This document shows positions 43,143-52,442 of a DNA stretch of 64,000 nucleotides, one piece after another (the first letter of the stretch is position 1; each line of letters opens with the position of its first letter). Both the position numbers and the translations under genes were made by a program. Source of the stretch: Marinobacter azerbaijanicus (GTDB lineage: Bacteria; Pseudomonadota; Gammaproteobacteria; Pseudomonadales; Oleiphilaceae). Below the pieces are notes generated by a model, which made no database searches, had not been told where the DNA came from, and saw only the letters and a list, made by a program, of their open reading frames with translations. Where the stretch lies: contig NZ_JASSVS010000006.1 in the NCBI RefSeq assembly GCF_030250645.1, positions 275,935 to 339,934 of the forward strand. Direction: 5' to 3'.

Positions 43143-43979
43143 ATGCTGACCGTGCTGCTGACCAAGCTCATTGCTACCGCACTGGTGGTCATCGGTGTCT
43201 CGGTTGCAGTAGGCAGGCTGGGCCCCAGACTGGGCGGCATTATTGCCGGAACGCCCATTATCCTGGGCCCCGGCTACTTCTTCCTGTTACAGGAGTGGCC
43301 CACTGAGTTTATCCAGGACGCAGCACTAGCAACCCTGCATGCGCTGATTGCCACCCTGTTGTTCAGCATCAGTTTCGTATTGACCGCCGAGCGGTTGGGC
43401 GCCCTGCCCAGTCTTGGCCTGGCGACCCTGATCTGGATTCCGGGGGCGTATCTGTTTTCCTTCATGCCCGGCGGCGTTGCCGTTGCGGTCGCACTCTATG
43501 GTGTGGTGCTGCTGTTGGCGGAAGTCATCAAACGTACACTCGACCTGACGCAGCCCAAAGTAGTGGCAGTCTCCGGGTGGTCTGATGTCGTGCTACGGGG
43601 CCTTCTTGCCGGGGTACTCGTGGCTGTCGCCACGACTCTGGGCGCCCACTCCGGCCCTCTGCTGTCGGGCATATTGGTGGGTTTTCCCGTGGGTCTGTTC
43701 ACAATTGGCTGGACACTCCATGACCGTTATGGCCCCGAGGTGGCAAGAGCCACCGTAGCCGCTGCACAACAGGGCATGCTCAGCCTGGTTGCCTTTGCCC
43801 TGGCAACGGCGCTGCTCGCCGGGCATGTGGCACCGATGGTGACGTTCCTGGGCGCCCTGCTGGCATCCATTGCCGTCAGCGCCGCATTGTTCACCATAAG
43901 TCAGTGGCGGGTGCGACGCGCATACGGGCACCTGCTGGCCCCGGAATCAACAATCAAAGGAAGTCACACCCATGAGTGA
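43143..43979 (+). CDS. Unknown membrane protein with internal duplication
   Basis: 278 residues, eight or so hydrophobic helices. Two halves look alike: GRLGPRLGGIIAGTPIILGP followed by TEFIQDAALATLHALIATLL, and LGAHSGPLLSGILVGFPVG followed by PEVARATVAAAQQGMLSLV. This suggests a small permease with inverted or tandem repeats. I do not recognise the family. It overlaps the next gene by eight bases, so it belongs to the operon. It could export a by-product or be an alternative importer. Confidence 0.65.
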   Translation: MLTVLLTKLIATALVVIGVSVAVGRLGPRLGGIIAGTPIILGPGYFFLLQEWPTEFIQDAALATLHALIATLLFSISFVLTAERLGALPSLGLATLIWIPGAYLFSFMPGGVAVAVALYGVVLLLAEVIKRTLDLTQPKVVAVSGWSDVVLRGLLAGVLVAVATTLGAHSGPLLSGILVGFPVGLFTIGWTLHDRYGPEVARATVAAAQQGMLSLVAFALATALLAGHVAPMVTFLGALLASIAVSAALFTISQWRVRRAYGHLLAPESTIKGSHTHE

Positions 43980-45138
43980 CAGAAACACCGAGCCCGACAC
44001 ATCCGTTACTGATTCCCGTTCCGGCGGAGAAAATGCCCGCCGCATCCTCCGCCGGGACCCGAACCCTCACATGTTCAGGCAGATCAGTTTTCGATCAGTG
44101 CAGGCGCGAAACCGCATCATGCTCTCCCCCATGTGCCAGTATTCCGGCGACAACGGGCTCTCCAATGATTGGCATTTTGTTCACCTGGGAGCGCGGGCGG
44201 CCGGCGGCGCGGGCTGGGTATTTACCGAAGCCGTACACATCGAACCCCGGGGGCGGATCACGCCCCACTGCCTTGGGCTATGGAACGATGAGCAACGGGA
44301 CCGCTTGGCACGGATTGCCCGTTACGTGTCGGATCAGGGCGCCGTGCCCGGCATCCAGCTTGGCCATGCCGGCCGCAAGGCATCGGTAGGGCGGCCATGG
44401 GAAGGCTCTCACCCCCTGAGTGCCGACGCCGGCGGCTGGGAAGATCTGGTGTCTGCATCCGCCCTGCCCTATGCCAGCGGGTGGCAGGTACCGGCAGCGA
44501 TGACAGACCATCAGATTGGCGAGTCGCTGCAAGCCCTGAAATCCGCCACCCGTCGTGCGCGGGAAGCTGGCTTCAGAGCCCTGGAACTTCACGGCGCCCA
44601 TGGTTATCTGATTCACCAGTTCCTGTCGCCGCTAAGTAATCAGCGTACCGATGCCTACGGCGGCTCATTTGAAAACCGTATCCGCTTCCTGCTGGAGTCC
44701 ATCGCGGTAGTTCGCGAGGAATGGCCGGACGACTTGCCTCTGTTTCTGCGGCTGTCCTGTACCGATTGGATCGAAGGTGGATGGAACCTCGACGACACTG
44801 TGCAGCTGGCCACCCTGTTACAGTTTCAGGGTAATGTAGACCTGATAGACTGTTCCTCAGGAGGCAACGACCCGCGACAGAAAATACCCATTCACCCGGG
44901 TTATCAGGTGCCGCTGGCCCAGGCTGTGCGTTCGCGGGCCAACATCGCGACCGGCGCGGTTGGCCTGATTCACAGCCCGGATCTGGCGGAGTCGATTATC
45001 GCCAATGGGCAGGCTGACCTGGTGATTCTGGGGCGGGCGCTGTTAGCGGATCCGGCCTGGCCGCTTCGTGCTGCCGCGGCGCTGAAAGCCGAAAACGTTC
45101 AGTGGCCCAGACAGTACGAACGCTCAAATATTTTCTGA
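43972..45138 (+). CDS. Old yellow enzyme family oxidoreductase (YqjM/XenA type)
   Basis: 388 residues. An FMN-binding TIM barrel starts near residue 34, after a polar N-terminal extension absent from typical relatives. It has [12 protein letters not shown] (Cys55, the redox-tuning cysteine of the YqjM/XenA class), [12 protein letters not shown], the [20 protein letters not shown] substrate motif and [11 protein letters not shown]. Members reduce activated carbon-carbon double bonds with NAD(P)H. In this operon it may saturate an unsaturated intermediate before ring opening. AAAGGAAG precedes the ATG. Confidence 0.87.
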   Translation: MSDRNTEPDTSVTDSRSGGENARRILRRDPNPHMFRQISFRSVQARNRIMLSPMCQYSGDNGLSNDWHFVHLGARAAGGAGWVFTEAVHIEPRGRITPHCLGLWNDEQRDRLARIARYVSDQGAVPGIQLGHAGRKASVGRPWEGSHPLSADAGGWEDLVSASALPYASGWQVPAAMTDHQIGESLQALKSATRRAREAGFRALELHGAHGYLIHQFLSPLSNQRTDAYGGSFENRIRFLLESIAVVREEWPDDLPLFLRLSCTDWIEGGWNLDDTVQLATLLQFQGNVDLIDCSSGGNDPRQKIPIHPGYQVPLAQAVRSRANIATGAVGLIHSPDLAESIIANGQADLVILGRALLADPAWPLRAAAALKAENVQWPRQYERSNIF

Positions 45139-45172
45139 GCCACCACGCAGGTTTATGCAAAGAGAGGTCACC

Positions 45173-45928
45173 ATGAAATCTTTACTGCTGAACGCCGACA
45201 TGGGAGAAAGCCTTGGCCCCTGGGTAATGGGGCTGGATCACCAGGTTATGCCCCACGTGGACCTGGCCAACATCGCCTGCGGTTTTCACGCATCGGATCC
45301 GGATGTCATGCGGCGCACGGTACGCATGGCGGCGGAACATTCCGTGGGGATTGGCGCCCACCCGGCCTACCCGGACCTCATCGGTTTTGGTCGGCGCTCC
45401 CTGGCCTGCTCACCAACAGAAATCGAGAACCTGGTGCTCTATCAGGTGGGCGCCCTGGCCGCCATTTGTCGCGCCGAAGGCACGGATATCCGCTACGTGA
45501 AACCCCACGGCGCGCTCTACAACGATATGGCCCGCAAACCGGAAATCTTCAGTGCGGTGGCGCGGGCGATCAGAGCCTATAACCCCGAACTCCCACTGAT
45601 GACCCTGGCAAGCCGCGACACCAGCGAAATACAGAAACTGGCCCGTACGCACGGCCTCACACTATGGTTTGAAGCCTTTGCCGACCGCGCCTACGACACT
45701 CACGGCCACCTGGTTTCCAGGGCGCAGCCGGGCGCGGTGCATCACGATTCTGATGTTATTCTTGACCAGGCCCAGCGCATTGCCACAGGACAACCGCTGA
45801 CCACCAGCGATGGCAGTGAGCTGATCCTGACCGCGGACACTCTGTGCGTGCATGGGGACAACGAAGAGTCGGTGGCTTCGGTGCGCGCCATTCGCCAGAT
45901 GCTCAACGCACTTGGCAGGCAGGCATGA
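45173..45928 (+). CDS. pxpA: 5-oxoprolinase subunit A (LamB/YcsF)
   Basis: 251 residues from ATG 45173 (AGAGAGG upstream), six codons after an in-frame ATG with no such site. It has [51 protein letters not shown] and [16 protein letters not shown], all diagnostic of LamB/YcsF. With PxpB and PxpC it opens 5-oxoproline to glutamate using ATP. It overlaps pxpB (ATGA). Confidence 0.93.
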   Translation: MKSLLLNADMGESLGPWVMGLDHQVMPHVDLANIACGFHASDPDVMRRTVRMAAEHSVGIGAHPAYPDLIGFGRRSLACSPTEIENLVLYQVGALAAICRAEGTDIRYVKPHGALYNDMARKPEIFSAVARAIRAYNPELPLMTLASRDTSEIQKLARTHGLTLWFEAFADRAYDTHGHLVSRAQPGAVHHDSDVILDQAQRIATGQPLTTSDGSELILTADTLCVHGDNEESVASVRAIRQMLNALGRQA

Positions 45929-46650
45929 AACAGGCGCAGTTACCAAGCCTCGAACGGGCCGGCCTTGACGGCTGGATGGTGAGGCTGTTCGACAGCATTG
46001 AGGAAAACAACCTGTTATGGCTGACCGCCCTCGCCGAGGAATGCGAAGCAGCGTTTGGCGACGCTTTGATCGACCTGGTGCCATCCTATACTACGCTGCT
46101 GGTTGTTTTTGACCCGCTTCGCATCTCGCCTTGCGCGGCCCGGACACAACTGATTGACATACTGGCCCGGCTCAGGCCTGTGGAAGCCGGCACCAGCGGC
46201 ACACTCCATGAACTGCCCACCTGGTATGACCCGCATGTGGGCCCTGACCTCCAGCGAGTTGCTGATCTCTCGGGTGTTTCCGTTGAGTCGGTCGTCGAAG
46301 CCCATAGCAGCCGGGAATATCGGGTGTTTGCCCTAGGCTTTGCTCCCGGTTTTGCCTTTATGGGACTTCTGGATGAAACACTGACCTGCCCCCGCCTGGA
46401 TACCCCGCGTCAGAAAGTCCCCGCTGGCAGCGTAGCCATTGCCGGCCAGCAGACCGCCGCCTATCCGGTCGTTACACCGGGCGGCTGGAACCTGATTGGC
46501 CGGACACCCACACGGCTGTTTGACCGCAATCGCGAAGGGTTCAGTCTGCTGCGGGTGGGCGACCGAGTGCGTTTCGTGCCAGTGAGTCGGGACGAATTCG
46601 AGTCACAGGGCGGCGACGCCACACCCACTGAAGGGGAATCGACCAGATGA
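45925..46650 (+). CDS. pxpB: 5-oxoprolinase subunit B (KipI)
   Basis: 241 residues from ATG 45925, which overlaps the pxpA stop; the frame is open further upstream but inside pxpA. It has [15 protein letters not shown], the [20 protein letters not shown] motif, [19 protein letters not shown] and [17 protein letters not shown], all typical of allophanate-hydrolase subunit 1/KipI proteins. It acts with PxpC as the ATP-dependent part of 5-oxoprolinase. Confidence 0.92.
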   Translation: MKQAQLPSLERAGLDGWMVRLFDSIEENNLLWLTALAEECEAAFGDALIDLVPSYTTLLVVFDPLRISPCAARTQLIDILARLRPVEAGTSGTLHELPTWYDPHVGPDLQRVADLSGVSVESVVEAHSSREYRVFALGFAPGFAFMGLLDETLTCPRLDTPRQKVPAGSVAIAGQQTAAYPVVTPGGWNLIGRTPTRLFDRNREGFSLLRVGDRVRFVPVSRDEFESQGGDATPTEGESTR

Positions 46651-47585
46651 GCGAGAGCAACCTGATCGGATTTCGCGTGTCCCGCGCCGGCCCGCTTGCC
46701 CTGTTGCAGGACGCTGGCCGCTTTGGAGTCAGGCACCTGGGCGTAACCCAGGGCGGTCCCGCCGACCTGCATGCCTGGGCCTGGGCTAACCGCCTTACCG
46801 GCAACGCCTGGGGGGCAGCAGCCCTGGAAATCACCTTCGGCGGGCTGGAACTGGTGGCGGAACAGGATCTGACCATTGCGCTGACGGGCGCCAACCTTGG
46901 CACCAGACACAACCAGAAAACGGCTCCCATGTGGCGAACACTGGCCATCAGCGCCGGCGACACGCTGACCTTTGGCACACCGGTCAACGGCTTGCGAGCG
47001 TACCTTTCTGTTGCGGGAGGGTTCTGCGGCGATACTGTGCTGGGGAGCGCCGCCTGCGTGGTGCGTGAGCAGCTCGGTGGGTTTGACGGCCAGGGAACCA
47101 CCCTGCAAGAGGGTGACACCCTGGCCGTAAACCGGACTGCAACCACCCCGGCTAGCCAGGTTGCACCGGATTCGGAGCAGCGTGACTACCGCCAGGCACC
47201 GATACTGGAACTGCTTCCAGGCGCCCAGATAGCGACGTTCACCGGCAAAAGCCTGTTTGAGGCATTCAATGCCGAATGGCAGGTGGACCAGCGCGCCGAT
47301 CGCATGGGGGTCCGGCTTACCGGCCCCAGGCTGCAGTGCTCCATCGGATCGCTGGTATCAGAAGGTATTTCACTGGGGGCGGTGCAGGTGCCGCCTGATG
47401 GCCAGCCCATCGCGCTGCTGAACGACCGGCAGACCATTGGCGGCTACCCGCGCCTGGGCAACCTGACACCCCTGGCGGCCAGTCGCCTTGCCCAATGTCT
47501 ACCAGGTCAGACAGTGCGCCTCAGGGCTGCCGGTATCGATAGCGCGCTACGGCAGCACCGGCAGTTCCTGGCCGCGTTCCGCTAG
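46647..47585 (+). CDS. pxpC: 5-oxoprolinase subunit C (KipA)
   Basis: 312 residues, overlapping pxpB by four bases. It has LLQDAGRFGVRHLGVTQGGP, GAAALEITFGGLEL, the QRADRMGVRLTGP motif and PPDGQPIALLNDRQTIGGYP, typical of allophanate-hydrolase subunit 2/KipA. It is the last gene of the LysR-controlled operon and ends 10 bases from the convergent efpL. Confidence 0.92.
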   Translation: MSESNLIGFRVSRAGPLALLQDAGRFGVRHLGVTQGGPADLHAWAWANRLTGNAWGAAALEITFGGLELVAEQDLTIALTGANLGTRHNQKTAPMWRTLAISAGDTLTFGTPVNGLRAYLSVAGGFCGDTVLGSAACVVREQLGGFDGQGTTLQEGDTLAVNRTATTPASQVAPDSEQRDYRQAPILELLPGAQIATFTGKSLFEAFNAEWQVDQRADRMGVRLTGPRLQCSIGSLVSEGISLGAVQVPPDGQPIALLNDRQTIGGYPRLGNLTPLAASRLAQCLPGQTVRLRAAGIDSALRQHRQFLAAFR

Positions 47586-47595
47586 GGCAGCCTTC

Positions 47596-48162
47596 TCAGG
47601 CCCGCCCCAGAAACCGCCGCTCTTCCACGTTGATCTTGATCCGGTCACCCGTGGAAATATGCTCCGGTACCTGAACGACCAGCCCTGTTGTGAGTCTCGC
47701 CGGTTTGGTCCGGGCGGTGGCAGAGCCACCCTTGACCGAAGGGTCGGTTTCCTCAATAACAAGATCCACCGTAGGGGGTAAGTCCAGCGCCACCGGTGCC
47801 TCGCTTACAAGAATCACCATCAACCCCTGGGTCTCCTCGTTGATGAACAGGAGCTCATCAGCAATGGCCTCTCGGTTCAGGCTGTACTGGGTGTAGTCTT
47901 CGCTGTCCATGAAGACGTATTCGTCACCATCGGAATAGGAAAAGATCGCCGGCCTGCGAACCAGATCCGCCAGATTCAACATGTCGGAATCTTTAAAGGT
48001 CTGATCAATCTTGTAACCGGTTACCACATCGTACAGGCGCATACGATACAGGCTTCCACCGGCTCTCCCCTGCGGCACGGACCGCTCGATATCCTTTACA
48101 AAATAGACACCACCTTCGTACTCAACCGCCGAATTCTTCTTGATTTCACCTGCTTTTGGCAT
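47596..48162 (-). CDS. yeiP: Elongation factor P-like protein EfpL (YeiP)
   Basis: 188 residues in three beta-barrel domains. It has [20 protein letters not shown], the [12 protein letters not shown] loop (arginine where EF-P carries its modified residue), [17 protein letters not shown] and the [17 protein letters not shown] end. EfpL is the EF-P paralogue that helps ribosomes through certain proline and other stalling sequences. The arginine-tipped loop separates it from EF-P. It is downstream of the crotonase gene on the same strand. Confidence 0.9.
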   Translation of the reverse strand: MPKAGEIKKNSAVEYEGGVYFVKDIERSVPQGRAGGSLYRMRLYDVVTGYKIDQTFKDSDMLNLADLVRRPAIFSYSDGDEYVFMDSEDYTQYSLNREAIADELLFINEETQGLMVILVSEAPVALDLPPTVDLVIEETDPSVKGGSATARTKPARLTTGLVVQVPEHISTGDRIKINVEERRFLGRA

Positions 48163-48218
48163 TGCTTCTTTTTCCGCAATTAAAGTGGGACATGGACGGC
48201 AAATCAGGTTCCGAATTG

Positions 48219-48917
48219 TTATCCCTTCAGACCCAGGTTCTCCGCGTCCTTAAGGATACAATCATCCAGACGTTCGAGATACTCAGCCTTGGCTTTGCGC
48301 TTGGTCTGTTCGTGGGCCTTCATGTTCAGTTTCCGGAACTGCTGAGCCAACTCCTTCGCCCGCTCCATAAGCTGTTCAGGAGATACGACTTCGTCCAGGA
48401 AACCGGCTTGAACAGCGCCGGCCGGGTTGAAAATCTCAGCGTTGATCACTGCGCGATAGAAATGGGCCGGCGACAGGCGGTGGCGCGCAATCTCGATACC
48501 AGCATGGTGCATTGTCATGCCAATGGCGACTTCATTAAGACCCAGCTTGAAATCGCCCTCAATGCCAATACGGTAATCAACCGACAGGAGAACGAACGCG
48601 CCCTTGGCAATGGCGTGGCCACTGCAGGCCCCGACGACCGGCAGAGGGAATGCCGCCAGTCGACGTGTAAACCTTGATCCGACCGTAACCAGGGCGGCAG
48701 CTTCCTCCGGTCCCTTCTGCATTTCCTTCAGGTCGTAGCCGCCGGAAAGTATGCCGGGCTGTCCGGTCAGGATGACCACCGCCCGGTCTTCCTCGGCCCG
48801 GTCAAAGGCATTATTCAGCGCTTCAAACACTTCATGGCTCAGCGCGTTTGCCTTGCCGTTGCTGATAGTGATGGTCGCAACACCATCTTCCAATTGGTAA
48901 TTTACAAGGTCCGTCAC
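48219..48917 (-). CDS. Crotonase/enoyl-CoA hydratase family protein
   Basis: 232 residues. It keeps the crotonase core with [20 protein letters not shown], the oxyanion-hole segments [15 protein letters not shown] and [20 protein letters not shown], and [18 protein letters not shown]. Position 109 onward lacks the classical pair of catalytic glutamates in obvious form, so isomerase, hydrolase or other CoA chemistry is possible. A 56-base gap separates it from yeiP. Confidence 0.8.
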   Translation of the reverse strand: MTDLVNYQLEDGVATITISNGKANALSHEVFEALNNAFDRAEEDRAVVILTGQPGILSGGYDLKEMQKGPEEAAALVTVGSRFTRRLAAFPLPVVGACSGHAIAKGAFVLLSVDYRIGIEGDFKLGLNEVAIGMTMHHAGIEIARHRLSPAHFYRAVINAEIFNPAGAVQAGFLDEVVSPEQLMERAKELAQQFRKLNMKAHEQTKRKAKAEYLERLDDCILKDAENLGLKG

Positions 48918-48991
48918 CGGAATATCCTCTTACTGAAGTTGTCTTTCAAGGTGGTGAACTTTGCCACCTTCTGCCAAAACTAGCTACCCTC

Positions 48992-49384
48992 TCAGAAGCT
49001 CGACATCTCGTCCTGCAGGTCGCGTTTCAATTCCTCCGGCTCGGTAATCCACAGGGTGTCATCACGGCCGGGGAACACGCCCACTTCGAGGCCGTCCCGG
49101 GTCAGGCCAGGCACCCACTTCCTGAAAAAGTCGGGCAGCGAGATACTTTTCGGTGACAGGTCACTGGCACCTTTTGCATACTCCACCGCAAATGCCGACC
49201 CTGGCCATACCGGCAGGTGAGCCAGAGCACCATCGTCCGACTCGATCTTCAGGAAGCGGTTATCCTCATTGACCAGAATCCAGATCTCGCGCTCTTCACC
49301 AACCACGCTCAGGAAGTAGTCGTATCGCTCCTCGCCATTCAATTCGAGGATCTGGGTCAGTTCGTCATTGGTCATCGCAGTCAT
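48992..49384 (-). CDS. DUF2750 family protein
   Basis: 130 residues. I choose the ATG at 49384 because GGGAG lies upstream and the family begins at this point. The frame itself opens 32 codons earlier. It has MTNDELTQILELNGEERYDYFL, a REIWILVNEDNRFLKI strand, LPVWPGSAFAVEYA and SISLPDFFRKWVPGLTRDG, characteristic of DUF2750, a small cytoplasmic family of unknown role. It is divergent from DUF3185. Confidence 0.82.
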   Translation of the reverse strand: MTAMTNDELTQILELNGEERYDYFLSVVGEEREIWILVNEDNRFLKIESDDGALAHLPVWPGSAFAVEYAKGASDLSPKSISLPDFFRKWVPGLTRDGLEVGVFPGRDDTLWITEPEELKRDLQDEMSSF

Positions 49385-49497
49385 TAACAGTTTTACTCCC
49401 GTAAGAAACCTTGCCCATTCACCTGCTACACTGGCATATCCAAGGCTACTTTGAGTCTTGAGAATGGGTTCCACAAGCACACTATAAGGAAATTGGA

Positions 49498-49701
49498 ATG
49501 GGAAGCACGAAAGTCATTGGCCTCGTTCTGCTCGTGGTAGGCGTTGCCTTGCTCTTTTTCGGGTATCAATCCACACAATCCGTGGGGGACCAGATTACCG
49601 AAACGCTCACCGGCCGCTTTACGGATGAAACCATGTGGTACCTGATTGGCGGTGCAGCAGCCGTTGTCGCAGGTGGATTCCTGGCATTTGTCAGAAAATA
49701 A
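49498..49701 (+). CDS. DUF3185 family small membrane protein
   Basis: 67 residues with two hydrophobic helices (about 5-23 and 46-64) and a polar loop containing SVGDQITETLTGRFTDETMWY. This is the usual form of DUF3185 inner-membrane proteins, whose function is unknown. TAAGGAAATTGG precedes the ATG. A second tiny membrane protein follows 21 bases later, probably in the same transcript. Confidence 0.83.
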   Translation: MGSTKVIGLVLLVVGVALLFFGYQSTQSVGDQITETLTGRFTDETMWYLIGGAAAVVAGGFLAFVRK

Positions 49702-49722
49702 CCGTTACAGGAGATCGTCCTA

Positions 49723-49866
49723 ATGACACTTCACCTTGAGCTCGCCCCACTGATCAGTCTGGGCGCAGGCATAGGCATACTGGTATTTCCAAAACTGCTG
49801 AACTATATCGTGGCAGGTTACCTGATCGTTCTGGGTGTTCTGGGATTGCTGGGGCATTCCTTCTAG
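49723..49866 (+). CDS. DUF3096-like tiny membrane protein
   Basis: A 47-residue ORF from ATG 49723 to TAG 49864-49866, with AGGAG eight bases before the start. It is almost entirely hydrophobic: LAPLISLGAGIGILVFPKLL, a short turn, then YIVAGYLIVLGVLGLLG. The pattern fits DUF3096 proteins. It is co-directional with DUF3185. Confidence 0.78.
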   Translation: MTLHLELAPLISLGAGIGILVFPKLLNYIVAGYLIVLGVLGLLGHSF

Positions 49867-49892
49867 TACTAGTAACAGACAGATCCCGGGCC

Positions 49893-50165
49893 TCAACGAT
49901 CCACGTGACCGAGTGAGCGCTCAGGATCTATTTCATCCCGCACCAACTGCTTGAGCACCTTGATCTCCGGAAAGCCCTGCTGCTCCTTCCGGGACCATAT
50001 CCGTTTGCCATTAACCCAGATCTCGAAAATGCCGCCAGTTCCCGGATGCAGGGACAGCGACTCCAGCTCGCCTTCGAAAGTCGTTAGCAGTTCCTGTGCC
50101 ATCCAGGCCGAGCGAAGCAGCCAGCGGCACCCTGTGCAGTAATGGATATCAATTCTGTTTGTCAT
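49893..50165 (-). CDS. SelT/SelW/SelH (Rdx) family protein
   Basis: 90 residues from ATG 50165; the frame is open a little further upstream, inside the gap to the next gene. It has RIDIHYCTGCRWLLRSAW with the redox pair Cys10-x-x-Cys13 (Cys where animal SelW has selenocysteine), the LHPGTGGIFEIWVNG thioredoxin-like strand and EIKVLKQLVRDEI. It is likely a small cytoplasmic redox protein. It is the last gene of the leftward operon with the Omp85-like and trxC genes. Confidence 0.85.
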   Translation of the reverse strand: MTNRIDIHYCTGCRWLLRSAWMAQELLTTFEGELESLSLHPGTGGIFEIWVNGKRIWSRKEQQGFPEIKVLKQLVRDEIDPERSLGHVDR

Positions 50166-50212
50166 GGGACACTTCTTTTCCGAGGCAATGGTGCTCTGTG
50201 ATGTTCGGGACA

Positions 50213-51931
50213 CTAGAAGCGCGTCCTGCCACGCAACAACACCTGTAGCGGATCAATGCTGTCATCCCCGTCCAGCGGGAAAGCAAAGTCCAGATGCAGC
50301 ATTCGCTGGACCTCAATCCGGCTCGAAGCCAGTCTGATGCCGAAGCCTACGTCTTTCAACACCCCACCATCCGGACCGTTGTTACGACCATCATCAAACC
50401 AGGCTCGCCCCACATCGGTGAACAGGACACCGCCCACGCGGAACAGCTTGAACGGATGCCAGTCAGGAAAGTAGCGCCGCTCCAGTGTCCAGAGCGCCCG
50501 ACGGTTGCCCTGCTGGTAATCACTGGGATAACCACGGAGGCCGCTCTCACCGCCTATCAGGAGCTGCTGGTCTGCGGTCAGGTTGCGAGCCGCGGTAAAC
50601 GACAGACTGCTATACCAGCTCTTCCAGCGTACCGAACCGCCGTGAAAATACTCCAGGTTGAATGTTCCCTGAAGATTCTCGACGCGGCTTTCATCCAGCC
50701 GGTAGGTACCGCTCTGGCTGAGCCCGTAGCTGGCGTAGTTGGTGTCGGTAGCCAGAAGCGCATCCTGAAAGTCCATATTCAGTACAATGCGGTCCTCGGT
50801 GGCACCAAGCCCGGGAGAGGAATACCCCAGCTCTGTGCGCCAAACGAAGCCGTCCCGTACATCCTCCACCCTCTGCAGGCGGGTCAGGTTTACCATCTCC
50901 CGGAAGCGGTTTTCACGGTAGTCAAACCCGACCCACGGGTAGCTCAGGGTTCGGTCTTCCGGAAGCACGTCCAGAGCGGTCTCATCCGGCAGCCGCTCGA
51001 AATCGAGGGCGTCATAACGGTAGCCGGCAAGCAGGCGCCATTGTCGGTCATCGCGCTCCGCCAGCCGCCATCCCACATCAACACTGGCAAATTCCTGACT
51101 ACGACGGTAATCGGCAATCTCCTCGGCACCGACAAAGCGGGATTGTTCACGCACGTCGTCCACGCCGCTAAGCCCGAAGCGCCAATCTGAGCGTTCGCTG
51201 TAGAACGGACGCTCCAGATAGGCACTGCGGCCACGGCCATCGCTACGCTTGTCGTAGGAAAACCCGGTCTGCCAATGAGAGCCGAGTAGATTAGGATCGT
51301 CAAAATAGACGCTGGTCTCGGTACGGTCCGGATCCCTGGTGAAGGAAATCCCCACGCTCTTGCCTGAGCCGAGGAAATTGGGGTCAGACAACCCGGTATT
51401 CGTGGTGTTCTCACCACCCGACCTGGAGGCCCCGACAGTGGGCAGCAGCGTCCAGGTGTCCCGGGCCAGGACACTCACTTCCACCTCATCCCCACACACC
51501 CGGGTCACACCAACCCACGCGGCGGTCAGGTACTCGCGCTGGCGGAGTATGCGTTCTGACTCCGCAATCAGACCGGGCTCGTAAACATCGCCCGGCTCGA
51601 ACACCAGTTGTGCTCGCAGAGCCGATTTCCAGGTGGGCGTATTGAGCGCATTCAGGGTGCGATAGAAAAAATTGTCCTGCTCCGGATCACTGACATCAAA
51701 AATGGGCCGCCGGACGATGCGAATCTGGCCAATGCGGGCACCTTCCGGAATCACCAGATCGCTCTGGCGTGCCAACTGATCGCGGGGCTGATCAAGGTCA
51801 ATGGACTCCGGCTGCACGTCGCTGACAGTACAGCGGGCAGTATCCAGCTCTGCCCCCTCAGCCGGGACCAAGAGGGGTAATCCAAAAAAAGGCAGTGCGC
51901 GCCCCAGAGCTATCACCGCGGTGCGGATCAT
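50213..51931 (-). CDS. Omp85-superfamily outer membrane protein
   Basis: 572 residues with a signal peptide (about 1-26). Next comes one POTRA-like domain (about 60-155, with IGQIRIVRRPIFDVS and YLTAAWVGVTRVCGDEVEVSV), then a C-terminal beta-barrel with many alternating aromatic strands, GGESGLRGYPS (the Omp85 R-G-Y/F motif in the lid loop), GGVLFTDVGRAWFDDG and a terminal phenylalanine. It is shorter than BamA and TamA, with a single apparent POTRA. It probably inserts or secretes a specific partner, which is not identified. GGGGGAACC precedes the ATG. Confidence 0.8.
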   Translation of the reverse strand: MIRTAVIALGRALPFFGLPLLVPAEGAELDTARCTVSDVQPESIDLDQPRDQLARQSDLVIPEGARIGQIRIVRRPIFDVSDPEQDNFFYRTLNALNTPTWKSALRAQLVFEPGDVYEPGLIAESERILRQREYLTAAWVGVTRVCGDEVEVSVLARDTWTLLPTVGASRSGGENTTNTGLSDPNFLGSGKSVGISFTRDPDRTETSVYFDDPNLLGSHWQTGFSYDKRSDGRGRSAYLERPFYSERSDWRFGLSGVDDVREQSRFVGAEEIADYRRSQEFASVDVGWRLAERDDRQWRLLAGYRYDALDFERLPDETALDVLPEDRTLSYPWVGFDYRENRFREMVNLTRLQRVEDVRDGFVWRTELGYSSPGLGATEDRIVLNMDFQDALLATDTNYASYGLSQSGTYRLDESRVENLQGTFNLEYFHGGSVRWKSWYSSLSFTAARNLTADQQLLIGGESGLRGYPSDYQQGNRRALWTLERRYFPDWHPFKLFRVGGVLFTDVGRAWFDDGRNNGPDGGVLKDVGFGIRLASSRIEVQRMLHLDFAFPLDGDDSIDPLQVLLRGRTRF

Positions 51932-51944
51932 GGTTCCCCCGGGA

Positions 51945-52388
51945 CTATCGAATACCCTGCGACTGCAGCCACTGGCTGATCTGCGACTGATTCATGGCAC
52001 CACTCTGGCGAGCCAGTTCCCGACCATTCTGGAACAGGATCAGGGTTGGAATACTGCGGATGCCGAACTGGCCGGCGGCGGCCTGTGCCTGTTCGGTATT
52101 CAGCTTCGCAAAGCGGACTTTCCCCCGCCATGCTTTCGCCGCCTGCTCGAACTGAGGCGCCATCGCCTTGCAGGGTCCACACCAACTGGCCCAGAAATCC
52201 ACCAGCACCGGAATATCACTACGCCCGGTATGGACGGAGAAATTCTGATCCGTCAGATCCAGAACCTGATCCGGCCAGAGCGGCTGCTTGCAGGCACCGC
52301 AATTACCACCGGATGCCAGCCTCGCGGAGGGTACCCGGTTTACCTTATGGCAGTGAGGACACACCAGGTGTCGGATATCGGTTGTCAT
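51945..52388 (-). CDS. trxC: Thioredoxin 2
   Basis: 147 residues. An N-terminal zinc-binding domain with Cys10/Cys13 and Cys30/Cys33 (CPHC and CGAC) is followed by a thioredoxin domain with the active site WCGPC (Cys70 and Cys73) and the cis-proline segment IRSIPTLILF. This is the Trx2 arrangement, a zinc-containing cytoplasmic disulfide reductase often linked to oxidative stress. AAAAGG precedes the ATG. It lies 13 bases upstream of the Omp85-like gene. Confidence 0.93.
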   Translation of the reverse strand: MTTDIRHLVCPHCHKVNRVPSARLASGGNCGACKQPLWPDQVLDLTDQNFSVHTGRSDIPVLVDFWASWCGPCKAMAPQFEQAAKAWRGKVRFAKLNTEQAQAAAGQFGIRSIPTLILFQNGRELARQSGAMNQSQISQWLQSQGIR

Positions 52389-52442
52389 TGGTCAGCCTTT
52401 TCTTGATGTATTCAGTCACCAGCCAGAGGCACCAGGACGCGT

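Noticed and set aside
45155..45172. Upstream start for pxpA
   Set aside because: It adds six residues before the conserved family start and has no ribosome binding site, whereas ATG 45173 has AGAGAGG.
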